This document shows positions 31,205 through 40,814 of a stretch of 46,725 bases of DNA, piece after piece. Position 1 is the first letter of the stretch, and each line of letters begins with the position of its first letter. The notes beneath the pieces were generated by a model that worked only from the letters and a program-made list of their open reading frames with translations, made no database searches and was not told the origin of the DNA. The position numbers and the translations under genes are program-made. The DNA comes from Streptomyces himastatinicus ATCC 53653 (GTDB lineage: Bacteria > Actinomycetota > Actinomycetes > Streptomycetales > Streptomycetaceae): assembly GCF_000158915.1 (NCBI RefSeq), contig NZ_GG657754.1, positions 5,983,311 to 6,030,035 of the forward strand, written 5' to 3'.

Positions 31205-31675
31205 CTAGCGGATGTTCGGGTCGAAGGTGAAGATCACCAGGGTGCCGAGCACGATGGTGAATCCGGCCGCCGTGTAGAGCAGCCCCTTCAGCCACAGGCG
31301 GGTGTTGTCCCGCTCCGCGTAGTCGTTGATGATCGTGCGCAGGCCGTTCGCGCCGTGCAGCGTGGCGAGCCACAGCATGATCAGGTCCCATGCCTGCCAG
31401 AACGGCGACGCCCAGCGGCCGGCCACGAAGGCAAAGCCGATCTTGGTGACACCGCCGTCCAGCACGAGCTGGATCAGCAGATGGCCCAGGACGAGGACGA
31501 CCAGCACGATGCCGGACAGGCGCATGAAGAGCCAGCCGTACATCTCGAAGTTGGTACGGGTCGTCTTGGGCGTCTTGCGGGTGCGGGCCCGCGGCGCCTC
31601 GATGACCGGCGCCGGGTGGTCCACGTCGTACGCGCTGACCGCGTCGTTCGCGGGGGTGGTGGTCTCGGCGGACAT
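31205..31675 (-). CDS. sdhD: Succinate dehydrogenase hydrophobic membrane anchor subunit
   Basis: 156 aa. Three membrane helices (LFMRLSGIVLVVLVLGHLLI, WDLIMLWLATLHGANGLRTI and LLYTAAGFTIVLGTLVIF) with histidines placed to ligate heme (GHLL, LHGANG). With SdhC it holds the quinone site. The N-terminal 50 residues are a basic cytoplasmic tail. ATG 31675 is 5 bases after the sdhC stop, consistent with coupling. Confidence 0.92.
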   Translation of the reverse strand: MSAETTTPANDAVSAYDVDHPAPVIEAPRARTRKTPKTTRTNFEMYGWLFMRLSGIVLVVLVLGHLLIQLVLDGGVTKIGFAFVAGRWASPFWQAWDLIMLWLATLHGANGLRTIINDYAERDNTRLWLKGLLYTAAGFTIVLGTLVIFTFDPNIR

Positions 31676-31680
31676 GTGCG

Positions 31681-32061
31681 TCAGCTCCCGAACAGTTCGC
31701 GCAGCGTGTGCTGGAGGATCGGGTAGAAGGCGCCGAGCATGAGCACGGCCCAGACTCCGACCACGGACCACAGCATCTGGCGCTGGTACTTCGGGCCCTT
31801 CGACCAGAAGTCCACGGCGATGACGCGCAGCCCGTTGAGGGCGTGGAACAGGATGGCGGCCACGAGGCCGTACTCCATCAGGTTCACGATGGGCGTCTTG
31901 TACGTCGCGACCACGTCGTCGTACGCCTCGGGGGACACACGGACGAGCGATGTGTCCAGGACATGCACGAACAGGAAGAAGAAGATGAGGACGCCGGTGA
32001 CTCGATGAGCCACCCAGGACCACATACCTTCCCGGCCGCGGTACAGCGTTCCAGCCGGCAC
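31681..32061 (-). CDS. sdhC: Succinate dehydrogenase cytochrome b556 subunit
   Basis: 126 aa. Three helices, with MWSWVAHRVTGVLIFFFLFV opening the domain, the heme-ligand region VHVLDTSLVRVS, and FHALNGLRVIAVDFWSKGP. GTG 32061 is chosen because GGAGGG lies 6-7 bases upstream and the family starts at PAGTLYRGREG; the frame is open further upstream to 32199. It is the first gene of sdhCDAB. The 160-base upstream region is GC-rich; I did not find a Rex-type operator in it. Confidence 0.92.
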   Translation of the reverse strand: MPAGTLYRGREGMWSWVAHRVTGVLIFFFLFVHVLDTSLVRVSPEAYDDVVATYKTPIVNLMEYGLVAAILFHALNGLRVIAVDFWSKGPKYQRQMLWSVVGVWAVLMLGAFYPILQHTLRELFGS

Positions 32062-32218
32062 GGAAAACCCTCCGGAAGCGGGGACTGGGGCCTGCCGGCT
32101 TGACTGTCGGTCGGGCCCGGCCGGGTACGGTCCACCGGCCCTGGCCATCGTAGCGACGTGCTGTCGGAACGCTCGCGCGGGGGGCTCAGGTGTGATCAAA
32201 GAAGCACGTGTGGGCAGG

Positions 32219-32779
32219 TCACGCGGGGCGGAATCGGGAGATATCCGGCATGGGGGTCCCTGGGGTCGCCAGCCGGGTGAGCCGACCGCGGGCGATGCGG
32301 CGCAGCTCCTCGGCGGCGTTGGCCCGCTCCTCCTCCGGTTCGTTCCCCAGCCGGTTCCGGATTCCGGTCAGCAGCCGGTCCAGCGTCTCGTCGGGGGCCA
32401 GTCCGTCCAGGCAGATCACGAAGGCATGGCCGAAGCGCTGCTCGTACGCGGCGTGGGCGGCGCGTAACGCGGTGTGCGCGGCCAGCGAGCCGACCCCGGT
32501 CTCGGCGGGCGGCGGATGGCCGGTCATGGACTCGTCGGCCAGCGCCTCGGCGAGATCGGCCGGGGTGAGGTCGTAGCTCGCCTCGTCCCCGGCGGCCAGC
32601 AGCGCGTCGAGATCGGGATACGGGCGGTGGTCCGCGATCAGCCGGGCCCAGCGGCGGCTGCCGCAGCAGGAGAGCAGCGCCGCCTCGGCGGCGTCGGCGG
32701 TCAGGCCGTTGAGCCGGTCGAGGCCGACTGTGGTGCTGGAGCTGGGCAGCGTGGACTCCTTGGGCGCGCGGGGACACAC
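32219..32779 (-). CDS. OHCU decarboxylase family protein, diverged, TTA-containing
   Basis: 186 aa. Resembles 2-oxo-4-hydroxy-4-carboxy-5-ureidoimidazoline decarboxylase (the last step from urate to allantoin): LNGLTADAAEAALLSCCGSR, YDLTPADLAEALADE, YEQRFGHAFVICLDG and a helical C-terminus. The family's HPRIGE active-site motif is reduced to GHPPPAE, and the segment after it is shorter than usual, so activity is uncertain. GTG 32779 is taken as start without a clear ribosome site; an AAGGAG further in points toward a CTG, which is unlikely. Codon 105 is TTA (32465-32467). No other urate gene is nearby. Confidence 0.72.
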   Translation of the reverse strand: MCPRAPKESTLPSSSTTVGLDRLNGLTADAAEAALLSCCGSRRWARLIADHRPYPDLDALLAAGDEASYDLTPADLAEALADESMTGHPPPAETGVGSLAAHTALRAAHAAYEQRFGHAFVICLDGLAPDETLDRLLTGIRNRLGNEPEEERANAAEELRRIARGRLTRLATPGTPMPDISRFRPA

Positions 32780-32942
32780 GGTGGCGCGTGGGGGAGGTGT
32801 GCTGGGAAGCGTGAGCAGTTCACGGTAACGACGTGGAGAGGCCGGTGTGGCGGCGGGAGCGTAAATTCACTCGTAGGGGGACGTTTTATGGCGTGAAGTA
32901 GACATCACGGCCCAGCACAGTCCGATACAGGAGGTGCGCGCC

Positions 32943-34590
32943 ATGGGGTTGCCCGTCAGAGCCGCCAAGGCGGCCATCCTCCGCGGCGGCGTCGCCGGCG
33001 CCGCCGCGACCGCCGTCCTCATCGGCCTCGGCTGCCAGCAGTCGCAGCCCACCCAGCACGGCTCGGGCTCCCCGCGGGCCCCCTCCGTCCCCACCCGGCA
33101 GCACACCTCGGCCACCCACGCCAGCGTGGCGCCGCCCCCCTCGGCCACCTGGCCGCGCTCCACCGCACCCCGCACGATCCCCTCCGTCCGCGAGTTCACG
33201 CCGCGGTCAGGACCCGGCTGGAAGCCCGGAAAGAACAGCCGGGTGGTCGCCGACCTCAAGGGCCCCCTCGCCGACGAGGCCCGTACGACCGCCGCCGAGC
33301 TGGGGCTGCGCACCGCCTCCGGCACCCCGCGCCGCGGTGATCTGTCCCTCGCCGTCGCGCCCGGTCAGGGCGGCGGCGCCGAGGGCTACACCCTCACCGT
33401 CCGCAAGGGCAGCGCCCGCGTCACCGGCCCGGCCACCGCGGGCGTCTTCTACGGCACCCGGACCGTGAAGCAGGCCCTGCGCTCCGGCGGCAAGCTCCCC
33501 GAGGGCGTCATCCACGACCGCCCCGGCCGCTCCCAGCGCGGGCTGAACCTGGACATCGCGCGCAAGTTCTACACCGCCTCATGGATCGAGGCGCGGCTGC
33601 GCGAGATGGCCGACCTCAAGCTCAACCAGCTGGGCCTGCACTTCTCGGACGACCAGGGATTCCGTATCCAAAGCGATACCAACCCCGAGATCGTCTCGCC
33701 GCAGCACCTCACCAAGGCCCAGGTCCGGCGGATCGTCGCGCTTGCACAGGAGCTGCACATCACGGTCGTGCCCGAGATCGACTCGCCCGGCCACCTCGGC
33801 GCGGTGATCCGGCAGCACCCGGACCTCCAGCTGCGCAACGCGGGCGGCACCACGTTTCCAGGGCGACGTGGACATCTCCAAGCCGGCCTCCGCCCGGATC
33901 GTGGACCATCTGATGCGCGAGTACGCCCCGCTCTTCCCCGGCCGCTACTGGCACCTGGGCGCCGATGAGTACCTGGCGCTCACCGTCAAGGACCCCGAGG
34001 CGTCGTTCCCGCAGCTCGTCACCGCCGCGAAGCGCAAGTACGGCTCCCGCGCCACCGTCCAGGACCTGGCCACCGGCTGGCTGAACGACCGGGCGGCGGT
34101 CGCCCGCTCGCTCGGCAAGGAGCCCAAGGCGTGGAACGACGGCTTCTTCACCGGCGGCGTCATCACGCCCGACAAGAACATCGAGGTCGAGTACTGGACC
34201 GGCCGCACCCGCTGGGCCGCCCGGCCGCCGGTGGAGTACCTGCGCGAGGGCCGGAATGTGGTGAACCTCAACTCCGAGTACCTCTACTACGTGCTCGGCG
34301 AGCCCAACGGCTTCTTCTACCCCACCGGCAAGCGCATCTACGACGAATGGACCCCCGGAACCCTGCGCGGGACCCAGCCCGTCTCCGACAAAAAGCTGAC
34401 CGGCCCGAGCCGCGTCCTCGGCGCTCGCTTCGCGGTCTGGTCCGACCAGCCCCAGGCGCAGACCGAGCAGCAGGTGGCCAGGGGTATCCGGCTGCCGCTC
34501 GCCGCGCTCTCCCAGCGGCTGTGGAACCCCGCGAAACCCCCGCTGAGCTGGGCCGCCTTCACCCGTCTCGCCGACCGGCTGGGAGTCTGA
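32943..34590 (+). pseudogene. GH20 beta-N-acetylhexosaminidase lipoprotein, one-base frameshift
   Basis: A secreted exo-enzyme that releases N-acetylglucosamine from chitin fragments or glycans. A signal peptide with lipobox VLIGLGC, a GH20b-like small domain and a TIM-barrel (GLNLDIARKFYTASWIEAR, LHFSDDQGFRI, PEIDSPGHLGAVI) are seen. The catalytic Asp-Glu pair is in WHLGADEY. Frame changes at about 33855: TTTF continues as QGDVDISKPAS only if one T is dropped from the TTT run at 33856-33858. Corrected length is about 548 aa. All catalytic residues are intact, so sequencing error is likely. The start is ATG 32943 after ACAGGAGG. Confidence 0.85.
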
Positions 34591-34654
34591 GCAGCACGAG
34601 GCAGGAAAGCCGCGGGCACGAGGCAGGCAGGAGAGAGGCAGGGGGAGAAGGAGG

Positions 34655-34701
34655 GACGGCCGGGGCCGCCACCCCCCACAGGAGAGGCCCCGACCGCCGT
34701 C
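34655..34701 (+). terminator. Hairpin terminator of the hexosaminidase gene
   Basis: GACGGCCGGGGCC (34655-34667) pairs with GGCCCCGACCGCCGTC (34686-34701) with small mismatches, 65 bases after the stop. Confidence 0.6.
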
Positions 34702-34949
34702 CAGCGCGGGCCGGTGAAGGCCCTTGCTCCTTATAGCGTCGCACGCTTCGAATACGTCACACCCGCTGCGGAGGCGAAACCTGACCGTTACGGGCGCGTG
34801 CAGGGGCGCGCCCGCCGTGTCCATGCCCTGGGCCGACTCTGGACGGGACCGGTCGGATGCCCGTAACGTGCAGGTCCGCGCTGCGGGCGCGGTCAGATTT
34901 ATTTTCTCGCGTGGTTCCGATCGGGCCACGTCCCCAGGGGGATCAAGAA
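34702..34949. promoter_or_regulatory. Promoter region of the DUF4328 gene, with a spaced 10-bp inverted repeat
   Basis: CGTTACGGGC (34786-34795) and its exact inverse GCCCGTAACG (34859-34868) are 63 bases apart, a spacing suited to DNA looping by one regulator. An AT-rich stretch (AGATTTATTTTC, about 34900) just before the ATG is the likely promoter core. No gene was seen in this gap of about 250 bases. Confidence 0.4.
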
Positions 34950-36017
34950 ATGTATCCGTGCGGGAACTGCCGCGCTGTCGCCGTCGGGCCCGACGGCCGC
35001 TGCGCGGCATGCGGCACCTATCAGCAGCAGCTGAATCCGGCTCCGAACCACGGGCCGGGAGGTTACGCCGCGGCGCCGCCCGTGAACATGCCCGCGGGCG
35101 CCATGCCGCCGGGCGGCGTCGATCTGCGGCGCGGGCTGGCCACGACGCTCACCGTGCTGTTCTCTCTGATGATCCCCACGCTGATCCTGGTGATGATCGG
35201 GCGCGGGGGCCAGTACGGCGTCGTCTCGGACATGCTCAGCAACAACGGCGACGTGTCACTCGACGACGCCAACGAGGCCGACGACTTCTACGTGGCGATG
35301 ACCGGCCTCAACGCCCTGGTCGCCATTCCGGCCACGATCGTGTGGGCCATCTGGTTCCGGCGGCTGCGGCTGAACGCCGAGGCGTTCGCGCCCGGCCAGC
35401 ACCGGATGGGCCCTGGCTGGGCCGCCGGGTCCTGGTTCACCCCGGTGGTGAACCTCTGGTTCCCCAAGCAGATCGCCAACGACATCTGGCGCGCCAGCTC
35501 CCCGCAGGGACCGCACCAGGTCAACCGCGCTCTGCTCAACGGCTGGTGGGTGACCCTCCTTGTCTCGATCGGCGTCAGCCTCGTGGGAAGCGCGCAGTAC
35601 ACGGCCGCCGATACGAAGCTGACGCAGATGGAAAGCGGCGACGTCAGCGGCTTCGGCGAGGTGCGCGGGGTGATCGAGGACATGAAGTCGGCCCTCGGCA
35701 TCAGCATCTTCGCGATGGTGATCACGATCGCCGCCGCGATCCTTGCCCTGCTGCTCGTCCGCCAGATCACCGCCATGCAGGAGCAGCGCGCCGCGCTGCC
35801 GCCGCAGGGCCCGCAGGGCCAGATGCCGCCGTCCCCGTACGGTGCGCCCGCGCCCAACCCGTACGGCGGCGGCGCCCCCGGCAACCCGTACGGCGCGCCC
35901 GCCCCGTCCCCGTACGGTGGCGGCGCACCGCAGATGCCCCCGGTTGTCCCGCAGGCCCCGCCCGCACGGCCGCCCGGCCCGCCCGCCGGGTCGGAACCGC
36001 CCTACGGGCAGGGCTAG
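34950..36017 (+). CDS. DUF4328 membrane protein with N-terminal zinc-ribbon-like motif
   Basis: 355 aa. Begins with CGNCRAVAVGPDGRCAACG, a CxxC pair that looks like a zinc ribbon. Four membrane helices follow (near residues 67-90, 115-135, 198-218 and 250-275) within a DUF4328 domain, marked by GPGWAAGSWFTPVVNLWFPKQI. The C-terminal 65 residues are Pro/Gly/Tyr-rich with repeated NPYGG and SPYGA units. Start ATG 34950 follows GGGGGATC. Function unknown. The sigma-70 gene starts 53 bases downstream and may be in the same operon. Confidence 0.85.
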   Translation: MYPCGNCRAVAVGPDGRCAACGTYQQQLNPAPNHGPGGYAAAPPVNMPAGAMPPGGVDLRRGLATTLTVLFSLMIPTLILVMIGRGGQYGVVSDMLSNNGDVSLDDANEADDFYVAMTGLNALVAIPATIVWAIWFRRLRLNAEAFAPGQHRMGPGWAAGSWFTPVVNLWFPKQIANDIWRASSPQGPHQVNRALLNGWWVTLLVSIGVSLVGSAQYTAADTKLTQMESGDVSGFGEVRGVIEDMKSALGISIFAMVITIAAAILALLLVRQITAMQEQRAALPPQGPQGQMPPSPYGAPAPNPYGGGAPGNPYGAPAPSPYGGGAPQMPPVVPQAPPARPPGPPAGSEPPYGQG

Positions 36018-36070
36018 CGCGCCGCCCGGCATCGCTGGACCGAACTTCTCCGATTGGGCAGGAAGAGAGC

Positions 36071-36715
36071 GTGCAGGGGGACGACGCGGAACTGACCGCC
36101 GCGGTGAACGCGGCGCAGGATGGGGACGAGACCGCCTTCCGGACCGTGTACCGAAGCGTGCACCCCCGGCTACTCGGTTACGTCCGCACCCTGGTCGGTG
36201 ACGCCGACGCGGAGGACATCACCTCCGAGTCCTGGCTCCAGATAGCCCGCGACCTCGGACGGTTCAGCGGAGACGCCGACCGGTTCCGCGGCTGGGCCGC
36301 CCGTATCGCCCGCAACCGCGCCCTGGACCACATACGGATGCGCGGCCGGCGCCCGGTCATCGGCGGTGACGAGACCGAGCTGGAGACCCGGGCGTCCGAG
36401 GCCGACACTGCCTCAGAGGCGCTGGAGTCCCTCGGCACCGGCCGCGCGCTCAGCCTCGTCGCCCAGCTCCCGCAGGACCAGGCGGAGGCGGTGGTGCTGC
36501 GGGTGGTCCTCGGGCTGGACGCCAAGAGCGCGGCCGCGGTCCTCGGCAAACGCCCCGGCGCGGTACGGACCGCCGCGCACCGGGGATTGCGGCGGCTGGC
36601 CGATCTCCTCGGTGACACGCCCGTGCTCGACGGGATACCCGGGCAGCGGGAGACGGGGGTGGCCAGGTCCGCAGGTGTGACGGAATCGGGCGCGCCAACG
36701 CAGAAAGACATGTGA
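36071..36715 (+). CDS. RNA polymerase sigma-70 (ECF) factor
   Basis: 214 aa. Region 2 (YRSVHPRLLGYVRTLVGDADAEDITSESWLQIARDL split by a short loop) and region 4 (LPQDQAEAVVLRVVLGLDAK and VLGKRPGAVRTAAHRGLRRL) are clear. GTG 36071 follows GGAAGAGA. The stop overlaps the next ATG (TGATG), so the sigma factor and the single-pass membrane protein are made together. The partner probably controls it, which is inference from arrangement. Confidence 0.9.
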   Translation: MQGDDAELTAAVNAAQDGDETAFRTVYRSVHPRLLGYVRTLVGDADAEDITSESWLQIARDLGRFSGDADRFRGWAARIARNRALDHIRMRGRRPVIGGDETELETRASEADTASEALESLGTGRALSLVAQLPQDQAEAVVLRVVLGLDAKSAAAVLGKRPGAVRTAAHRGLRRLADLLGDTPVLDGIPGQRETGVARSAGVTESGAPTQKDM

Positions 36716-37902
36716 TGGCCGACGACCACCGCTACAGCTGGCTGGATGACAAGGCCGCGGAGCGGCTGCTTCGCGGTGAACCGGTCGACGGGCAACACGA
36801 CGCCCCCGACAGTCGGAGCGATCGGCCGCGCGCCGAAGCGGAACGGCTGGCGGCCGTGCTCGGCGCCGTGGCCGAGGCGGGCCGCCGCACGGACGGCGCC
36901 GCCGCGAACGGCACGGCCCCGCTCCCCGGCGAGGAGGCGGCGGTGGCCGCATTCCGCGCCGCGCGGACCAAGCCGTCGGTGGTCGCCATTTCGGCAGAAG
37001 ACCAGGTGGGCGGCAAGTCAACGCGCATAGCGCGACCGGATGACTCCGCGCCGCCACGGACCGGATGGCGTGGGGTGCGGCGTCCGCTGCGCGCGGGCAT
37101 GGTGGCCGCGGTCGCCGGGTGCGCGCTGAGCGGCTTCGCGGTCGCGGCGGCGGCCGGTGTTCTGCCGTTCGGGCAGAGCGGCGGCACCCCGGGCCCGGAC
37201 ACGAGCGTGACGGACACCGGCCCCGGGAGCGGAGAGTCGGCGCGGCCGGAGATCTCCGAGGACGACGGTTCGCCCGATCCCCACGCCCCCGGCACCTCGG
37301 AGGGCGCCCAGGGCCGCGGCGTACCGGGCGGCGGCGACGGCAAGGGCAAACACGGCAAGGACGGCAAGCGCGACCGGCATGACAAGCCCGGTAAGCAGGG
37401 CAAGGGGCCGAAGGCCGGGGCCTGGAAGAGCGGCACCGGGATCGGCCCGGACAACGGCACCGGGCAGCGCGCCCTGGGCTCCTGCCGCCGCTACCTGGCG
37501 GCGGAGGCCGGAACCGGCCCCGGCCTCGGCCCGAAGGGGATGCAGAAGCTGACGCGGGCGGCGGGCAGCCGGTCCGCCATCCACGACTACTGCGTACAGC
37601 TCGTCGGCCACGACCCCGTTCCGCGCAGCGGCACCGAGGACACCGGCACGAGCGCCGGTACCGGCGGCGACGGCGGGTCCTCCGACCCCGCGCCCCCGCC
37701 GCCCTCCGGGGACGACAGCGGTACGCCGAGCCCGGACCCCACGTCGTCGTCCGACACCCCGAGCACCCTGTCCGGCACCCCGTCCGGCGGCTCGGACGAG
37801 ACCTCGTCCAAGAGCTCGTCCAAGGGCTCGTCCGCGGAGCCGTCCGACTCCGCGACACCCTCGGCCGACCCCGCGACGCCTACGAAATCCGGCGCTTCCT
37901 GA
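36715..37902 (+). CDS. Single-pass membrane protein encoded with the sigma factor
   Basis: 395 aa. The cytoplasmic N-terminus (1-120) has an acidic helical part (YSWLDDKAAERLLRGEP) that could bind the sigma factor. One helix at about 127-147 (AGMVAAVAGCALSGFAVAA) precedes a long extracytoplasmic region rich in Gly/Lys/Asp, then Ser/Thr/Pro. A short conserved block (GSCRRYLAAEAG, AIHDYCVQLVG) sits near residues 257-300. There is no zinc-binding HxxxCxxC, so it is not a ZAS anti-sigma factor. The start overlaps the sigma stop. Confidence 0.82.
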   Translation: MADDHRYSWLDDKAAERLLRGEPVDGQHDAPDSRSDRPRAEAERLAAVLGAVAEAGRRTDGAAANGTAPLPGEEAAVAAFRAARTKPSVVAISAEDQVGGKSTRIARPDDSAPPRTGWRGVRRPLRAGMVAAVAGCALSGFAVAAAAGVLPFGQSGGTPGPDTSVTDTGPGSGESARPEISEDDGSPDPHAPGTSEGAQGRGVPGGGDGKGKHGKDGKRDRHDKPGKQGKGPKAGAWKSGTGIGPDNGTGQRALGSCRRYLAAEAGTGPGLGPKGMQKLTRAAGSRSAIHDYCVQLVGHDPVPRSGTEDTGTSAGTGGDGGSSDPAPPPPSGDDSGTPSPDPTSSSDTPSTLSGTPSGGSDETSSKSSSKGSSAEPSDSATPSADPATPTKSGAS

Positions 37903-38032
37903 GACGCCCGCACACCCTCCCGTGCATCTGGTGTGACGTTTTTTTCAGGGGTGACGCAGTAAGAAACGGGCCGACTGGTCATCGGCCGCGCAGGAGCCGA
38001 GGTTCCCCCCGTACCGACGGCTCCGCGCATCA

Positions 38033-38071
38033 GGCGCGGGCAGAGCACGTTCCCCCGGCTCTGCCCGCGCC
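38033..38071. terminator. Hairpin terminator between convergent genes
   Basis: GGCGCGGGCAGAGC (38033-38046) pairs perfectly with GCTCTGCCCGCGCC (38058-38071), 14 bp with an 11-base loop. It lies between the sigma-partner gene and the convergent transpeptidase gene and may serve both. Confidence 0.8.
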
Positions 38072-38154
38072 GCCCCCCTTTGCGCACTCAGCCGGCGCCG
38101 CTCTCGCGGACCGGGTCCTCGCCGTCGTGGTTCCTCAATTGATGGCTGATGCCC

Positions 38155-39065
38155 TTACTTGTAAACGACTACCTTGTCGCCCGCTTTCACTTGGTTGAAG
38201 ACCGCCGCGATCTTCTTCTTGTCGCGGACGTTCACACATCCGTGCGACGCCCCGTTGTAGCCGCGGGCGGCGAAGTCGGCCGAGTAGTGCACCGCCTGGC
38301 CGCCGCTGAAGAACATCGCGTACGGCATCGGGGTGTCGTAGATCGTCGAGACGTGGTCCCGGCTCTTGAAGTTGACCTGGAACAGCCCCTCCCGGGTCGG
38401 CGTGTACTGCGAGCCGAAGCGCACGTCCATGGCCGAGACGACCCGGCCGTTGATCATCCACGCCAGGGTCCGGCTGCTCTTGCTGATGCACAGCACCCGC
38501 CCGGTCAGGCACCGGGAATCCGGCTTGGCCAGCGGGTTGGTGGTCGGCGGATACAGCTCGTCGCGGGTGGGCCGGGCGGTGCGGGACCGCAGGGAGGTCC
38601 AGGTGCGGCTGTCCACCGAGCCGGTGGCCGACAGGCCGCGGGCGCGCTGGTACGAGGTGACCGACGCGCGCGTCACCGTGCCGAAGTAGCCGGTCGGGTT
38701 GCGGTCGAAGTGCCCGAGCCGGCGCAGCCGCGCCTGGAGTTCGCGCACCCGTTCGCCGCTGGTGCCGAAGGCGACCACGGGCGGCGCCACCCGTGGGGCG
38801 CTGCGCGGGCTTTCGCGGCCACCCGGGTGCGGGGCGGGGTGGCCGGGCGGTGCGTGGCCCGCGGGGTGTGGGTGTACGTGCGGTGCGGGCGCGGCGCGGC
38901 CGCCGGGGTGCGGGGCGCCGCGCTCGCCGTGCTCGCGCCCGCACGCGGCTCCGCTCTCGTATGTCGCTGTCCGTCCAGGGTCACCGTCTCGCCCCGGCAG
39001 CCCGCCACGAGCGCCGCCGCGGCGGCCGTGGCGAGTGCGGTGCGGACGACCGATCTTCCGTGCAT
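38155..39065 (-). pseudogene. L,D-transpeptidase lipoprotein with peptidoglycan-binding domain, one-base frameshift
   Basis: A secreted enzyme making 3-3 cross-links in peptidoglycan. ATG 39065 (after AAGAGGGGG) begins a signal peptide and lipobox (ALVAGC). A Pro/Arg/Thr linker follows, then a PG_binding_1 domain (GTSGERVRELQARLRRLGHF). The YkuD domain has catalytic SHGCVNVRD near the end. The signal peptide and the domains are in different frames. Adding one C to the CCC run at about 38807-38809 gives KAPRSAPRVAPPVVAFG and a 303-aa product. The much longer open frame running antisense through the mutase gene is not the gene start. Confidence 0.82.
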
Positions 39066-39198
39066 GGATCCCCCTCTTCGCCGGTTCGTCGCCCGGAATG
39101 TTGCCCGGGGCTGCCATGCGCCGAACATCGGCGCATGCTGTGAAGAAGGCCCTGAATGGGTACAAGGGCAGATATAAGCCACCAGAAGGCAGGGACCC

Positions 39199-40782
39199 AT
39201 GGCGCGCGAGTCGGAGTCGGGATTCCCGATCGAGCCGGTGTACGGGCCCGGTGGTGATGACGCCGGTCAGGGGCGACTCGGCGAGCCCGGTGCGTACCCG
39301 TTCACCCGCGGTGTCTATCCGTCGATGTACACCGGCCGTCCGTGGACGATGCGTCAGTACGCGGGGTTCGGCACCGCCGCCGAGTCCAACGCCCGCTACC
39401 GGGAGCTGATCGAGCACGGCACGACCGGTCTTTCGGTCGCGTTCGACCTGCCCACCCAGATGGGCTACGACTCCGACGCGGCGCTCGCGCACGGCGAGGT
39501 CGGCAAGGTCGGCGTCGCCATCGACTCGATCGAGGACATGCGGATCCTGTTCGACGGCATTCCGCTCGACCAGGTCTCGACGTCGATGACGATCAACGCG
39601 CCCGCCGCGCTGCTGCTGCTCCTCTATCAACTCGTCGCCGAGGAGCAGGGGGTGCCGGGGGATCGGCTGACCGGCACCATCCAGAACGATGTCCTCAAGG
39701 AGTACATCGCGCGCGGCACGTACATCTTCCCGCCCGCACCCTCGCTGCGGCTCACCGCGGACATCTTCCAGTACTGCCGGACTGCCCTGCCCAAATGGAA
39801 CACGATCTCGATCTCCGGCTATCACATGGCCGAGGCCGGTGCCTCGCCCGCGCAGGAGATCGCGTTCACGCTCGCGGACGGCATCGCGTACGTCCGTACG
39901 GCGCTCGCGGCGGGCATGGGCGTGGACGACTTCGCCCCGCGCCTCTCCTTCTTCTTCGTCTCCCGCACCACCCTCCTCGAAGAGGTCGCCAAGTTCCGCG
40001 CCGCGCGCCGGATCTGGGCTCGGGTGATGCGCGAGGAGTTCGGGGCGCGCGATCCGAAGTCGCAGATGCTGCGCTTCCACACGCAGACCGCGGGCGTCCA
40101 ACTCACCGCCCAGCAGCCCGAGGTGAACCTCGTCCGGGTCGCCGTCCAGGGTCTTGCGGCGGTGCTCGGCGGTACCCAGTCGCTGCACACCAACGCCTTC
40201 GACGAGGCCATCGCCCTGCCCACCGCCACCTCGGCCCGGCTCGCGCTGCGCACGCAGCAGGTGCTGGCGTACGAGACGGATGTGACGGCGACCGTCGACC
40301 CGTTCGCGGGCTCGTACGCGGTGGAGGCGCTGACCGACGCCGTCGAGGAGGCGGCGGTGGACCTGATGCGCCGGGTGGAGGATCTGGGCGGGGCCGTGGC
40401 CGCCATCGAACAGGGCTTCCAGAAGGACGAGATCGAGCGCAACGCGTATCGCATCGCCCGCGAACAGGAGGCGGGGGAGCGGGTGGTGGTCGGGATGAAC
40501 CGGTTCCGGATCGACGCGGAGGAGCCGTACGAACCGCTGCGCGTGGACCCGGCCATCGAGGAGCGCCAGCGCGACCGGCTGGCGCGGCTGCGGGCCGGGC
40601 GGGACCGGGCGGGCGTGGGCGCGGCGCTGTCGGCGCTGAAGAAGGCGGCCGAGAGCGAACCGGGCACGGCCAATGTGCTCCACCCGATGAAGGACGCGCT
40701 CGCGGCGCGGGCCACGCTCGGCGAGGTGTGCGACGCGTTGCGGGAAGTGTGGGGCACGTATGTCCCGGCTGATGCATTCTGA
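39199..40782 (+). CDS. Acyl-CoA mutase large (substrate-binding) subunit, methylmalonyl-CoA mutase family
   Basis: 527 aa. Contains only the TIM-barrel substrate domain: [73 protein letters not shown] and [19 protein letters not shown]. No cobalamin-binding DxHxxG domain follows, so a separate small B12 subunit must exist elsewhere. The Tyr in RQYAGF fits methylmalonyl-CoA mutase more than isobutyryl-CoA mutase, which has Phe. Related hydroxyisobutyryl or ethylmalonyl mutases remain possible. Start ATG 39199 follows AAGGCAGGG. Confidence 0.88.
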   Translation: MARESESGFPIEPVYGPGGDDAGQGRLGEPGAYPFTRGVYPSMYTGRPWTMRQYAGFGTAAESNARYRELIEHGTTGLSVAFDLPTQMGYDSDAALAHGEVGKVGVAIDSIEDMRILFDGIPLDQVSTSMTINAPAALLLLLYQLVAEEQGVPGDRLTGTIQNDVLKEYIARGTYIFPPAPSLRLTADIFQYCRTALPKWNTISISGYHMAEAGASPAQEIAFTLADGIAYVRTALAAGMGVDDFAPRLSFFFVSRTTLLEEVAKFRAARRIWARVMREEFGARDPKSQMLRFHTQTAGVQLTAQQPEVNLVRVAVQGLAAVLGGTQSLHTNAFDEAIALPTATSARLALRTQQVLAYETDVTATVDPFAGSYAVEALTDAVEEAAVDLMRRVEDLGGAVAAIEQGFQKDEIERNAYRIAREQEAGERVVVGMNRFRIDAEEPYEPLRVDPAIEERQRDRLARLRAGRDRAGVGAALSALKKAAESEPGTANVLHPMKDALAARATLGEVCDALREVWGTYVPADAF

Positions 40783-40814
40783 GCGGTAATTGCTCTATCA
40801 GGGGGGATGGTCCG

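Noticed and set aside
32062..32218. Rex-type redox operator upstream of sdhC
   Set aside because: I looked for TTGTGA-N-TTCACAA-like sequence and found none; no regulator can be named.
32855..32900. AT-richer stretch before the hexosaminidase as a sign of horizontal transfer
   Set aside because: It is short and ends at a normal ribosome site; promoter composition explains it. No DasR-like operator was visible.
38155..40683. Apparent 842-aa minus-strand protein covering the L,D-transpeptidase and the mutase gene
   Set aside because: Only its last 250 residues are real transpeptidase; the rest is antisense to the mutase. The true N-terminus is the lipoprotein signal at 39065 in another frame.
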